DNA from: an uncultured Flavobacteriales bacterium
GTDB lineage: Bacteria > Bacteroidota > Bacteroidia > Flavobacteriales_D > Parvicellaceae
Direction of reading: 5' to 3'
Length of the DNA: 64,000 bases
Assembly: GCA_938075455.1 (NCBI GenBank)
Contig: CALJHN010000007.1
Span: forward strand, 46,864-110,863
The notes beneath the pieces are model-generated. The model saw only the letters and a list, made by a program, of their open reading frames with translations. It made no database searches and had not been told where the DNA came from. Made by a program: the position numbers and the translations under genes. Of the stretch, positions 44,203-52,962 are shown one piece after another; the first letter of the stretch is position 1; every line of letters begins with the position of its first letter.

Positions 44203-45176
44203 GAATTATATCCTAGACTTTTTCTAACTCTATTTAAGGTGGTATCTGCCACCTTTTTTGCTTTTAGAGCTCCCTTTTGTAACACATCTTCAACTTCTTG
44301 AGGATGGTTTATATAGTGATTGAATTTTTCTCTTTGTGGAGCAAAAGACTTAACCAATTCCTCAATTAATTCTTTTTTAGCATGACCCCACCCATAGCCT
44401 CCTGCCTTAAGGCTTTCTGCCATTTCGCTACTTTTTTCACTAGATGCAATTAAATTGTATAAATTATAGACTGTAGAATTATTAGGATCTTTTGGAGCCT
44501 CTAATTGAGAATTATCAGTAATTATATTTTTATTAATAATTTTTTTAATGGATTTTTCGTCTTCAAATAAATCTATGGTATTTTCCCTTGACTTACTCAT
44601 TTTTTCTCCATCTGTTCCAGGTATTAATTGAGTATCTTTTTGCAGTTTTGCTTCTGGAATTATAAAAACTTCTCCAAACTTATGATTGATTCTTGAAGCT
44701 ACATCCCTTGTCATTTCCAAATGCTGTAATTGGTCTTTACCGACAGGAACAAAATCTGCATCGTAAAGTAAAATATCTGAAGCCATTAACATTGGATAAG
44801 CAAATAACCCAGAATTAACGTCTTCTAGTCTATCCGATTTGTCTTTAAAAGAATGGGCAAGTTTCAATCTTTGATAGGGAAAGAAACAGTTAAGGTACCA
44901 AGATAGCTCTGTGCACTGAGGAACATCAGATTGTCTATAAAAAGTTGTTTTTTCTGGGTCGAGGCCACAAGCCAACCAAGTTGCAGCTACCTGCAAAGTG
45001 TTTTCTTTTAGTCGTTTTGGATTCTTAATTTGAGTTAAAGAGTGTAAGTCTGCGATAAAAAGAAATGAATCATTTACTGGATTATTAGCAAGCTCGATAG
45101 CAGGGATAATTGCTCCTAATATATTTCCCATATGAGGTCTTCCTGTACTTTGAACCCCGGTTAAAATCCTTGACAT
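44199..45176 (-). CDS. trpS: Tryptophanyl-tRNA synthetase
   Basis: 325 residues, normal class I size. It attaches tryptophan to tRNA-Trp. The HIGH motif is H-M-G-N (His15), preceded by T-G-V-Q-S-T-G-R-P, and the KMSKS motif is G-E-K-M-S-K-S-R (near 194-201). Its last 20 codons contain a hairpin that on the opposite strand forms a terminator for the aldehyde dehydrogenase gene (44236-44259). Confidence 0.96.
   Translation of the reverse strand: MSRILTGVQSTGRPHMGNILGAIIPAIELANNPVNDSFLFIADLHSLTQIKNPKRLKENTLQVAATWLACGLDPEKTTFYRQSDVPQCTELSWYLNCFFPYQRLKLAHSFKDKSDRLEDVNSGLFAYPMLMASDILLYDADFVPVGKDQLQHLEMTRDVASRINHKFGEVFIIPEAKLQKDTQLIPGTDGEKMSKSRENTIDLFEDEKSIKKIINKNIITDNSQLEAPKDPNNSTVYNLYNLIASSEKSSEMAESLKAGGYGWGHAKKELIEELVKSFAPQREKFNHYINHPQEVEDVLQKGALKAKKVADTTLNRVRKSLGYNS
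44236..44259 (+). terminator. Terminator for the aldehyde dehydrogenase, inside the trpS coding region
   Basis: On the plus strand a stem AAGGTGG / CCACCTT with a six-base loop is followed by T5. It is 33 bases beyond the aldehyde dehydrogenase stop, but lies within trpS on the other strand. The placement is ideal for ending the convergent transcript. Confidence 0.65.
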
Positions 45177-45198
45177 TTTATATAATATTGAATTTATA

Positions 45199-45206
45199 CA
45201 AATTTA
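45199..45206 (-). promoter_or_regulatory. Candidate -7 box of trpS
   Basis: The minus strand reads TAAATTTG, matching TAnnTTTG, 22 bases before the trpS ATG at 45176. No clear -33 TTTG is seen. Confidence 0.4.
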
Positions 45207-45260
45207 GATTTAAAAATGATATAATTTTAGGTGATAAATTTAATTTTAGTATTTCTGTAA

Positions 45261-45998
45261 ATGAAAAAAATAATTTCCTTTTCTTTCTTTCTATATATAG
45301 GGGTTGTCTATATTATTTTTTGTATTACTTTTTGGGGGCCAATTTTTTTATTTGTAAGAGGAAAAAACAAAAATAAAAATGCAAAAAAAATTAAATTTCT
45401 TTGGTCGAAGTGGATGTCTTTTTTAGCAGGAGTTAAATTAGAAACCGTTTTCCTATCCAAATTAGACCTTCAGAAAAAGTATATAATTTGCGCCAACCAC
45501 AAGTCTTACCTAGATATCTTATTAATGTATCAAATCATTGATCAAGATTTTGCTTTTCTTGGAAAGTCAGAAATTTTAAAATGGCCTGTTATAAATATTT
45601 TTTTTAAAAGAGGTGTTGACATTCCTGTTTATAGAGATAGTAAAACCAGAGCTGCAGAATGTTTGGTTTTGGCAAAAAAGGAAATTAAAAAAGGAAGAAG
45701 TATAATCATCTTTCCTGAAGGGGGGTGGGAAAACTCAGAAACTGAGATGAGAAGATTTAAAAATGGGGCTTTTCAATTGGCTATAGATACAAATTGTCCA
45801 ATTCTACCCATAACATTTAAAAACAACTATGACTTATTTAAAGACCACAAAGATTTTTCTGGAAATACTAAACCAGGAGTAGCTAATGTTGTTGTACATG
45901 ATTTTATCCCTGTAGACAATTTAAATCGTGAAGATTTAGTAAATTTGAGGGAGCAAACATTTCAAGTGATTAATAAAGAATTAAAAAGTGAAAATTAA
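45261..45998 (+). CDS. plsC: 1-acylglycerol-3-phosphate acyltransferase
   Basis: 245 residues. One membrane helix (about 4-30) precedes the acyltransferase domain with the usual H-x4-D (N-H-K-S-Y-L-D, His80 and Asp85) and F-P-E-G-G-W (151-156). It adds the second acyl chain in phosphatidic-acid synthesis. A second acyltransferase with H-x5-D spacing is at 12.7 kb, so the two may serve the sn-1 and sn-2 steps. The stop overlaps the gatC start by 11 bases. Confidence 0.85.
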   Translation: MKKIISFSFFLYIGVVYIIFCITFWGPIFLFVRGKNKNKNAKKIKFLWSKWMSFLAGVKLETVFLSKLDLQKKYIICANHKSYLDILLMYQIIDQDFAFLGKSEILKWPVINIFFKRGVDIPVYRDSKTRAAECLVLAKKEIKKGRSIIIFPEGGWENSETEMRRFKNGAFQLAIDTNCPILPITFKNNYDLFKDHKDFSGNTKPGVANVVVHDFIPVDNLNREDLVNLREQTFQVINKELKSEN

Positions 45999-46281
45999 CA
46001 AAGAGATTATAACCAAACTTTCTAGCTTATCTAAGCTAAAGTTTAACAAGGAAGAAGCAGAACTAATTTCTGAAGATCTTTCTAAAATGGTAAATTTCAT
46101 TAATCAGTTAAACGAGCTTGATACAGATGGAATAGAGCCTCTTGTTCATATGAACGAAGAAATAAATAATTGGCGAGAAGATAAACTAGGTGATGTTTTA
46201 GATCAAGAAAAAGCTCTTACCAATAGCCCTGTCAAAGACAGTACTTATTTTAAACTTCCTAAAGTATTGGATAAAAACTAG
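45988..46281 (+). CDS. gatC: Aspartyl/glutamyl-tRNA amidotransferase subunit C
   Basis: 97 residues, normal for the stabilising subunit of the GatCAB complex. It starts with GTG at 45988, inside the end of plsC. L-S-S-L-S-K-L-K-F-N-K-E-E-A-E-L-I and the central L-N-E-L-D-T-D-G-I-E-P-L-V-H match GatC, which wraps round GatA. gatA is 9 kb away on the other strand. It overlaps the convergent bacilliredoxin gene by 4 bases. Confidence 0.93.
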   Translation: MKINKEIITKLSSLSKLKFNKEEAELISEDLSKMVNFINQLNELDTDGIEPLVHMNEEINNWREDKLGDVLDQEKALTNSPVKDSTYFKLPKVLDKN

Positions 46282-46691
46282 CAAAATTCTTTAAAAGCTT
46301 CTGTCAAATTCTCAGCAATCATTTCTGCTGGTCTCCCTTCAATGTGGTGCCTTTCAATAAAATGAACTAATTTCCCGTCCTTAAAAAGTGCCATGCTAGG
46401 AGACGATGGAGGATAAGGAAGGCAATATTTTCTTACTTGGTTAGTAGCCTCGCTATGATATCCTGCAAAAACTGTTAGAATTTCATCTGGTTTAATATCA
46501 CTTTCCACAGCCATTTTTGCAGCTGGTCTTGCATTTCTAGCGGCACAACCACATACAGAATTTATTACCACTAGTTTTGTTCCTGAAGGAGAGTTTAAGT
46601 GGTTGTCAACTTCTTCTGATGATGTTAGTTCCTTAAAACCATTGGAGGTTAATTCTTCAATAAAGGGTGCTACAACTTCTGCTGGATACAT
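46278..46691 (-). CDS. BrxA/BrxB family bacilliredoxin-like protein
   Basis: 137 residues. The redox motif is C-G-C (Cys47, Cys49) in N-S-V-C-G-C-A-A-R-N-A-R-P-A, the signature of the YphP/YqiW family, with M-Y-P at the start and H-F-I-E-R-H-H-I-E-G late in the sequence. In Bacillus these remove bacillithiol from protein thiols; Bacteroidota often carry the family too, and some make bacillithiol. It has no bsh genes as neighbours. Confidence 0.88.
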   Translation of the reverse strand: MYPAEVVAPFIEELTSNGFKELTSSEEVDNHLNSPSGTKLVVINSVCGCAARNARPAAKMAVESDIKPDEILTVFAGYHSEATNQVRKYCLPYPPSSPSMALFKDGKLVHFIERHHIEGRPAEMIAENLTEAFKEFC

Positions 46692-46764
46692 ATTTTAATT
46701 TTTTAATAAAATTACTTAATAATTTCTCAAATAATGAATTATTAATGTTAAAGTTCTTAAAAAA

Positions 46765-47223
46765 CTATCTTTTTTTCTGAAAGAAACTCCTAAGTAAAAA
46801 GCTGCATTCATTCTCCATCACAGATTCAGTAACCAATGTCTTTGGATGTAGAATTTTTTTTGACAAGCTTGAGAATCCTCTTTTTTCATCGCAAGCACCA
46901 AATACAATTCTTCCAATTCTTGTCCAAAAAGTAGCTCCAGAACACATAACACAAGGCTCAAGAGTCACATATAATGTACACTCGTTGAGGTATTTATTTT
47001 GTAAATAACTACTAGCAGAAGTTAAAACCTGCATTTCAGCATGTGCAGTAAAGTCTGTAAGTTTTTCACAAAGATTGTAACCTTTTGCAATAACTTTATT
47101 GTGATAAGTTATTACTGCACCAACTGGAACTTCTTCATTTTCAAAAGCAATTTGAGCTTGATTTAGAGCTATTCGCATAAAGTATTCGTCACTATATACG
47201 TTCATTTGTCTGTTTATTTTCAA
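46765..47223 (-). CDS. tadA: tRNA-specific adenosine deaminase
   Basis: 152 residues. It converts the wobble adenosine of tRNA-Arg(ACG) to inosine. The zinc site is H-A-E (His61, with proton-shuttle Glu63) and P-C-V-M-C (Cys91, Cys94). The start used (47223) gives M-K-I-N-R-Q-M-N-V-Y; an internal ATG (47205) is an alternative. It is divergent from sodB with 64 bases between starts. Confidence 0.85.
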   Translation of the reverse strand: MKINRQMNVYSDEYFMRIALNQAQIAFENEEVPVGAVITYHNKVIAKGYNLCEKLTDFTAHAEMQVLTSASSYLQNKYLNECTLYVTLEPCVMCSGATFWTRIGRIVFGACDEKRGFSSLSKKILHPKTLVTESVMENECSFLLRSFFQKKR

Positions 47224-47242
47224 ATTTAAACCAAATTTTCAA

Positions 47243-47250
47243 TAGCTTTG
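47243..47250 (+). promoter_or_regulatory. Candidate -7 box of sodB
   Basis: TAGCTTTG fits TAnnTTTG, 37 bases before the ATG at 47288. No TTTG at the usual -33 distance, so the element is only partly supported. Confidence 0.4.
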
Positions 47251-47287
47251 ATATCATTAATTACTAACGAACTAAAATTTAATTACT

Positions 47288-47890
47288 ATGCCTTTTGAGT
47301 TACCACAATTAAACTATAGCCATGATGCTTTAGAGCCACACATTGATCACAAAACAATGGAAATACACCATGGGAAACACCATGCAGGTTATACCTCCAA
47401 ATTAAATGCAGCTTTAGAGGGAACTGAACATACAGAAAAATCTATTGAAGAATTAATGAAATCTATGGATATGGAAAACAGCGCTTTAAGAAATAATGGT
47501 GGAGGATATTTTAATCACTGTCTTTTCTGGAATTCAATGTCTCCAAATGCAGGAGGTATGCCCTCGGGCTCTTTAGCAGATGCTATTGACAGAGATTTTG
47601 GGTCATTTGAAAAGTTTAAGGATTCGTTTTCAAAAGCAGCAGCCACACAATTTGGTTCAGGTTGGGCTTGGTTATGTGCTCATAGCGATGGCAAACTAGA
47701 AGTTTGTTCTACTCCAAACCAGGATAATCCTCTTATGCCAGGTGTGGGATGTGGTGGAACTCCAATCTTAGGAATTGATGTTTGGGAACATGCCTATTAC
47801 CTAAATTATCAGAACAGAAGACCAGATTATATTGAAGCATTTTTCAAGGTTGTTAACTGGGATGAAGTTCAAAATAAATATACTTACTGA
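47288..47890 (+). CDS. sodB: Iron/manganese superoxide dismutase
   Basis: 200 residues, a standard SOD length. It converts superoxide to oxygen and hydrogen peroxide. All four metal ligands are visible: His27 (E-I-H-H-G-K-H-H), His77 (F-N-H-C-L-F-W), Asp164 and His168 (D-V-W-E-H-A-Y-Y). The metal, iron or manganese, cannot be decided from these residues alone. It has its own -7 box and a strong terminator, so it is monocistronic. Confidence 0.95.
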   Translation: MPFELPQLNYSHDALEPHIDHKTMEIHHGKHHAGYTSKLNAALEGTEHTEKSIEELMKSMDMENSALRNNGGGYFNHCLFWNSMSPNAGGMPSGSLADAIDRDFGSFEKFKDSFSKAAATQFGSGWAWLCAHSDGKLEVCSTPNQDNPLMPGVGCGGTPILGIDVWEHAYYLNYQNRRPDYIEAFFKVVNWDEVQNKYTY

Positions 47891-47915
47891 TAACCCAAAT
47901 TAAGACATTAGAATT

Positions 47916-47944
47916 AAGCCACTTTAATTAGTGGCTTTTTTTTT
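47916..47944 (+). terminator. Rho-independent terminator of sodB
   Basis: An 8-bp stem AAGCCACT / AGTGGCTT with a six-base loop is followed by a T-run of about nine. It is 26 bases downstream of the sodB stop. Confidence 0.9.
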
Positions 47945-48026
47945 CAAAATAAAATAAATAGGATTATGATTTATGTAATTTCAAACCTTATTTCAGACAT
48001 TTAATTGAGCATATTTTATCAAAATT

Positions 48027-48638
48027 GTGAATTATTTAAAACTTACAACAATACTAATTAGCTTTTTAAAGCTTAGCAGTTTATTTTCACAAACTGGATC
48101 CATATCCTTGGATTATTTTGACATTAAACAATTTAATGGGAATGTATATGTTGACATAACCTTAAGTGAAGGTAATACCTGTAATGGTATTATTATTCAG
48201 CGTTCATTAGATACAATTTACTTCCAAAATATTGCTCAGTTTCAGGGTATATGTGGTAATACATCATCACCAACAAGTTATAACTTCCTAGACGAAAATC
48301 CGATTCTAAATCAAACAAGTTATTATAGAGTTAAATTTGGCACCAATATTTACAGTGAAATTATTAAAATACTTATTATTGATAGCCAAGACAATGAATA
48401 TCAATTAAGACCACATCCGGCAAATAATGAGACTACTTTGTATTTTAATAACGAGCCTGGGGTTAGCTACGAACTTACGCTATTTAGTATTGATGGGATA
48501 AAGATGCGGACATTTATATCTTCATCTAATAAGTTTTTTATTGATACATCGACATTGAATAATGGATTTTATATTTTTTCGATTAAGCAAGGCTCAACAA
48601 ATTATTTCATAAATGGACAGTTGATAGTTAGACATTAA
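48027..48638 (+). CDS. Secreted protein with type IX (type A) sorting domain
   Basis: 203 residues starting with GTG at 48027. A signal peptide (1-22, ending L-F-S-Q) leads to a small beta domain of about 100 residues. The last 80 residues are a type A sorting signal: L-R-P-H-P-A-N-N-E-T-T-L-Y-F, then Y-E-L-T-L-F-S-I-D-G and L-N-N-G-F-Y-I-F-S-I-K, ending in L-I-V-R-H. It should be exported across the outer membrane by the type IX system. Cargo function unknown. The terminator of sodB lies 83 bases upstream. Confidence 0.8.
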   Translation: MNYLKLTTILISFLKLSSLFSQTGSISLDYFDIKQFNGNVYVDITLSEGNTCNGIIIQRSLDTIYFQNIAQFQGICGNTSSPTSYNFLDENPILNQTSYYRVKFGTNIYSEIIKILIIDSQDNEYQLRPHPANNETTLYFNNEPGVSYELTLFSIDGIKMRTFISSSNKFFIDTSTLNNGFYIFSIKQGSTNYFINGQLIVRH

Positions 48639-48650
48639 ATAACTTTTTTT

Positions 48651-49562
48651 TTAAGCCACTTTTTGTTGTTTTGTTGTTTTTTTAAAAAAGGCATTAAGTA
48701 GAATAGATCCTACTACAATCATTGATCCTAGATAAAAATTTAGGTTCATTACTTCTGAATTTTTAAAAATTAAAAGTGCAAATATTATTGCATAAATGGG
48801 CTCTAAGTTGACGGATAAATTAACTGTGTATGGTTTTATAAACTTCATAACATAGACTCCTAGAAGGAATGCAAAAGAAGTACAAACAATTCCTAATATC
48901 ATCAACCAAAATAATTGAAGGCTATTTAGCGAAAGTTGTTCTAAGACAATTTCTCCATTTATGTAAAATAAAATACTTATCACCCAAAACCCACCCATAA
49001 GTTCATAAAAAGAAATAATAGCAGAGTCATTTTCTTTAACAAGAACACTATTTATGACAGAAAAAAAAGCAGCTAAAAAAGCGGAAATTAAAGCTAGAAA
49101 AATTGCTTTTAAATAGTCAGGATGGTTTTCAAAATTTAAATTATTTACAATTATGGAGACTCCAATAATTACTAAAACACCTGTAAATAATTCTTTATAA
49201 TCAATCCCTTTTTTGTAAACAACCCATTCTGCAAAGGATGTGAAAAATGCCGTGGTTGACATAAAAACTAAGGCAATAGACACATTTGAAAGTGAAATTG
49301 CCTCAAAAAAGCAATACCAGTGAAATGCGATTAAAACTCCATTTCCAAGAAGCTTAAAAAGTGTTTTTTTTGAAACTACTATGTTTTGTTTTTTAACTAT
49401 AAGATAGAGTAGAAGAGTAGTCCACGCAATGAGCATTCTCCAGAATACAACTTCGCTAGTTGACAGTCCGCTTAATCCTAAAATTTTCCCAATAATGCCT
49501 GTAAATCCCCAAATTAATATAGTGAAGTGAAGTATAAGGTGGTTTTTGTATTTATTAATCAA
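48651..49562 (-). CDS. EamA/DMT family transporter
   Basis: 303 residues with ten predicted membrane helices in two EamA halves. W-G-F-T-G-I-I-G-K-I-L-G near the N-terminus and the repeated G-V-L-V-I-I-G-V-S-I segment are typical of RhaT-like drug/metabolite exporters. The loop I-N-S-V-L-V-K-E-N-D is the junction between halves. The substrate cannot be deduced. Its 3' end faces the type IX cargo gene with 12 bases between stops. Confidence 0.82.
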   Translation of the reverse strand: MINKYKNHLILHFTILIWGFTGIIGKILGLSGLSTSEVVFWRMLIAWTTLLLYLIVKKQNIVVSKKTLFKLLGNGVLIAFHWYCFFEAISLSNVSIALVFMSTTAFFTSFAEWVVYKKGIDYKELFTGVLVIIGVSIIVNNLNFENHPDYLKAIFLALISAFLAAFFSVINSVLVKENDSAIISFYELMGGFWVISILFYINGEIVLEQLSLNSLQLFWLMILGIVCTSFAFLLGVYVMKFIKPYTVNLSVNLEPIYAIIFALLIFKNSEVMNLNFYLGSMIVVGSILLNAFFKKTTKQQKVA

Positions 49563-49699
49563 TTTTTATTTTTAAAACTTTATAAATCTATGATTTTACT
49601 TTATAAACTTTATCAGAGATTTAAAACTATTATACTATTACCAATAAGATTAGTATTTTTTTATTTAATTGTGGTAATTTCTTTAACTTAGTTCTTAAT

Positions 49700-51334
49700 A
49701 TGTTTATGAAAAAAACAAATAGGTCTATTTATTTTCTTTATCTCGCCCTAATTTTTACTTCATGTAAAAAAACTGATGAAATAGATTTATCTACTTTACA
49801 AACCTATCATCATGTAGCTATTCCGTTAGTTAGTGCTGAGATTGATGTTGAGGATATGTTAGAAAGAGATACAGGAGATATTATATCTACAGGAAACGAT
49901 GGGGAATTATTTTTAGCTTACGTTACTCCTCCAACAACTATCAATGCTTCTGAAATTATCGATATTCCAGATCAAACTTTCAGTATTTCTGTTAATCCTG
50001 CTCCTCAAAATTTACCTTCGCTCATAAATTCGATTAGTTTTTCAGATACCAATATAAATACTTTCACATTTCCTCATGGGGAGGAATTAAGTTCGATTGA
50101 TTTTTCTCAAGGGATTTTAACAATTGAAATCTTAAATAATTTAAGTCATGAAGTGGTTCTTGAAATAACTATACCATCACTAGTTAATGCCCAAGGAATT
50201 TTTTTTTCTGATATTTTAACGGCTTCTGCTAACAATCCTGCAGTTACTCAAGCAAATCTTAGTAACTATACTTTTGATTTAACTAAAGGAAGTCTTGGAT
50301 TTAATGAGATGGTAGTTTATTTAGAAGTTACTATCAACGGTTCAGGAAGCCCAATTAATACTAATGACGATCTTACTTTTTCATTTACAATGGATAATTT
50401 AGAGTTTTCTTCAATTTTTGGTGACATTAAATACCAGCAATTTGATTTAGGTTCAATTCCCTTACCTTTAGATATTTTCAGCAACTCGGAGTCAGCAGTA
50501 CAGTTTTTACTTACCAATCCAGAAATTAAGCACACCATTCAAAATAGTTTTGGTTTTACTGCCAATATGGGAATGCAATCAATGTATTACGAAGATCTTC
50601 AGGGAGTTTTTTTAGGTAATGTTTTATACGATTCTTCTGCATCTGGAAATTTACAAGCTGCTCCATTCTATTTTCCCACTATAGAGCAACCCGCAACCCA
50701 AGGTGACTCAGTCACATCTGTTATTACTATGGACGCAGCCAACAGTACTATTAATGAGTTAATAAATTCAACACCAAAAAGTATTGTTAGTAGCCCTGTT
50801 GTAGTTGTAAATGCTGATTCAACAATTTCTAATAATAATTTTATTTTAAGCTCTAGTAATATTTCTGTATCGACTGAAATTACTCTTCCTTTAGAAGGAT
50901 ATGCTGGAGGATGGGTTATGGGGGATACTATTCCATTTGATTTTAAAGTAGATGAATTATTTAGTTCCCAAACAGACATTGATTCTGCAGTAATTAAGTT
51001 TTCTACTACAAACGGATGGCCCATAGAAGTTGATTTTACTTTACAATTATTGGACAGTAATTTTAACCTGCTTTCTTCCATTGCTGATGGAGAAATAGTT
51101 CTTCAATCTGCAACTTTGGATGCAAATGGAAGAGTCGTAGAAGACTCAGAACAAAAAGTAACATTTCTTGGCTGTGATGAATCTTGTGTTGATAATTTGA
51201 ACCAAACAAAGCATGTTATTTTGCTTGTTACTGCAGGAACTTCAGATTATGACAACCAGCAATCTGTAAAAATCTACAGCGATTATAAGTTGCAATTATC
51301 TATGTCTCTATTAATTTCTGGAAGAATGTTTTAA
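49700..51334 (+). CDS. Hypothetical lipoprotein paired with DUF5723
   Basis: 544 residues. Lipoprotein signal Y-L-A-L-I-F-T-S-C-K-K (Cys22 from the first ATG; a second ATG at 49706 is the alternative start). The rest is long, beta-rich and low in charged residues, with repeated stretches such as F-S-F-T-M-D-N-L-E-F and L-P-L-D-I-F. I do not recognise a domain. Its stop overlaps the start of the DUF5723 gene (TAATG), so the two proteins are made together, presumably as a surface lipoprotein and an outer-membrane barrel. Confidence 0.65.
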   Translation: MFMKKTNRSIYFLYLALIFTSCKKTDEIDLSTLQTYHHVAIPLVSAEIDVEDMLERDTGDIISTGNDGELFLAYVTPPTTINASEIIDIPDQTFSISVNPAPQNLPSLINSISFSDTNINTFTFPHGEELSSIDFSQGILTIEILNNLSHEVVLEITIPSLVNAQGIFFSDILTASANNPAVTQANLSNYTFDLTKGSLGFNEMVVYLEVTINGSGSPINTNDDLTFSFTMDNLEFSSIFGDIKYQQFDLGSIPLPLDIFSNSESAVQFLLTNPEIKHTIQNSFGFTANMGMQSMYYEDLQGVFLGNVLYDSSASGNLQAAPFYFPTIEQPATQGDSVTSVITMDAANSTINELINSTPKSIVSSPVVVVNADSTISNNNFILSSSNISVSTEITLPLEGYAGGWVMGDTIPFDFKVDELFSSQTDIDSAVIKFSTTNGWPIEVDFTLQLLDSNFNLLSSIADGEIVLQSATLDANGRVVEDSEQKVTFLGCDESCVDNLNQTKHVILLVTAGTSDYDNQQSVKIYSDYKLQLSMSLLISGRMF

Positions 51335-52962
51335 TGAAAAAGATTATTTTCATATCGTTGTTTTTTATGTTGACCAAAATTAATGCCCAGCAAGATTTTA
51401 TTTTGTATCACATGCCATCAATTCCTCAAATCACACAAGTTGATCCTGCTTCTTTTCCGGATTCAAAGTTTGATATAGGGTTGCCAATCATTTCAAGTGT
51501 GTATGGCTCTATTTTTAATACAGGTTTTTCAATTGGAGATATATTTTATCAAAATGCCGATGGAATTATGATGCCAGATGTTGATAATGCTATAGCAAAG
51601 ATGTCTTCGGAAAACTTTTTTATCCTTAATGGAAGTACAGATTTAATTTTTGTTGGTTTTAAAAAAGAAGATAATTTCTTTTCCTTTAACGTTACTGAAA
51701 AGTTAGATTTTACTTTTAATTACCCGAAGGACCTAATAGTTCTTGCTTTAGAAGGAAATGGTAATAATCTTCTTGGCAAAAGAGCTTCTTTAGACGGTCT
51801 GGGATTTGATTTCACACATTGGAGAGAATACGCGGTCCATTGGGTTCATGACGTTCACCATAAATTTTCTTATGGCGCAAGGCTAAAGTACCTTTACGGA
51901 ATGGAAAATTTTGCAACTGATGTTAGCTACATGGGTATTGAGACCGATCAAAATTCACATGCTCTGAAATTTGACATGGCTTTTGATTTTAGGACTTCAG
52001 GCCTTCCACAAGTTATGATTGATGGTGATATTCCAGCAATTGGAGGACTGGATACTAAAGATTCTAGCGCAATGCAACAGTCTGGTTTTTCCCCAGGATA
52101 TATTAATAATTATTTATTTAATAGAAAAAACAGCGGTTTAGCAATAGATTTAGGATTTAACTATCATGTTAATGACAAACTACTCTTAGAGGCATCTGTT
52201 TTGGATTTTGGATTTATAAATTGGAATAGTTACACTGCAAATTCTAAGTTAGAGGCTTGGAATTATGAATACGATGGAATTGATAATCCAATTTCTATAT
52301 TTGGTGGGGGGTCTAGTGTTGATTTTTTAAAAGGAGTACTAGAAGACTCTATAGAAGAAGACTTGAAAAATAATTATTCATATTCTAACGAAAGTTATAG
52401 AACTGCTCTACGTACAAAAATTTATGCATCCATGGAGTACATTGTAGATCATAATAATTTTGTTTCTTTAAGTCTTTATTCCTCATTTGTAAGAGGAATA
52501 TGGAGACGTGGTATGGGTCTAGCATATAATTATCACCTTGGGAATTTTCTCTCAGCTACTGCTAGTTATTCAATATATAATCGTAGTTACTCAAATGTTG
52601 GATTTGGTCTATCCGTAAATCTTGGGCCTGTTGAAATTTATTGTTTGACAGATAATTTTTTAGCTTTTGGCACTCTCAATCCAAGAGACAATTTTATATC
52701 TAACTCCTCAAACAGTATAAATATTGATACTAAGAAAGTAAGAAATGGTCAAATTCATTTTGGATTAAATTTAACTTTTGGTAGAGAAAAGAAAGAAAAG
52801 CCAGTTGACGATGGAGATGAAAAAGAAGTAAAGTCACCTTCCTCAAATAAAAATAAAAAAACAAATAATAAAAACAATACAAGAAAAGGAGAACCGAAAA
52901 CGAAAATTGAACAATCAGCCCCCAAAAGTAGTACTGTAAGAAAGGTCTCTAGAAAACTATAA
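51334..52962 (+). CDS. DUF5723 family outer-membrane protein
   Basis: 542 residues. Signal peptide (1-18, ending I-N-A-Q). The body fits DUF5723, a Bacteroidota beta-barrel-like family: H-M-P-S-I-P-Q-I-T-Q-V-D-P-A near the start, F-S-Y-G-A-R-L-K-Y-L-Y-G-M-E-N and N-S-G-L-A-I-D-L-G-F-N-Y. A low-complexity lysine/asparagine tail (S-S-N-K-N-K-K-T-N-N-K) follows the barrel and is not usual; it would be periplasmic. The gene overlaps the upstream lipoprotein stop by one base. Confidence 0.75.
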   Translation: MKKIIFISLFFMLTKINAQQDFILYHMPSIPQITQVDPASFPDSKFDIGLPIISSVYGSIFNTGFSIGDIFYQNADGIMMPDVDNAIAKMSSENFFILNGSTDLIFVGFKKEDNFFSFNVTEKLDFTFNYPKDLIVLALEGNGNNLLGKRASLDGLGFDFTHWREYAVHWVHDVHHKFSYGARLKYLYGMENFATDVSYMGIETDQNSHALKFDMAFDFRTSGLPQVMIDGDIPAIGGLDTKDSSAMQQSGFSPGYINNYLFNRKNSGLAIDLGFNYHVNDKLLLEASVLDFGFINWNSYTANSKLEAWNYEYDGIDNPISIFGGGSSVDFLKGVLEDSIEEDLKNNYSYSNESYRTALRTKIYASMEYIVDHNNFVSLSLYSSFVRGIWRRGMGLAYNYHLGNFLSATASYSIYNRSYSNVGFGLSVNLGPVEIYCLTDNFLAFGTLNPRDNFISNSSNSINIDTKKVRNGQIHFGLNLTFGREKKEKPVDDGDEKEVKSPSSNKNKKTNNKNNTRKGEPKTKIEQSAPKSSTVRKVSRKL

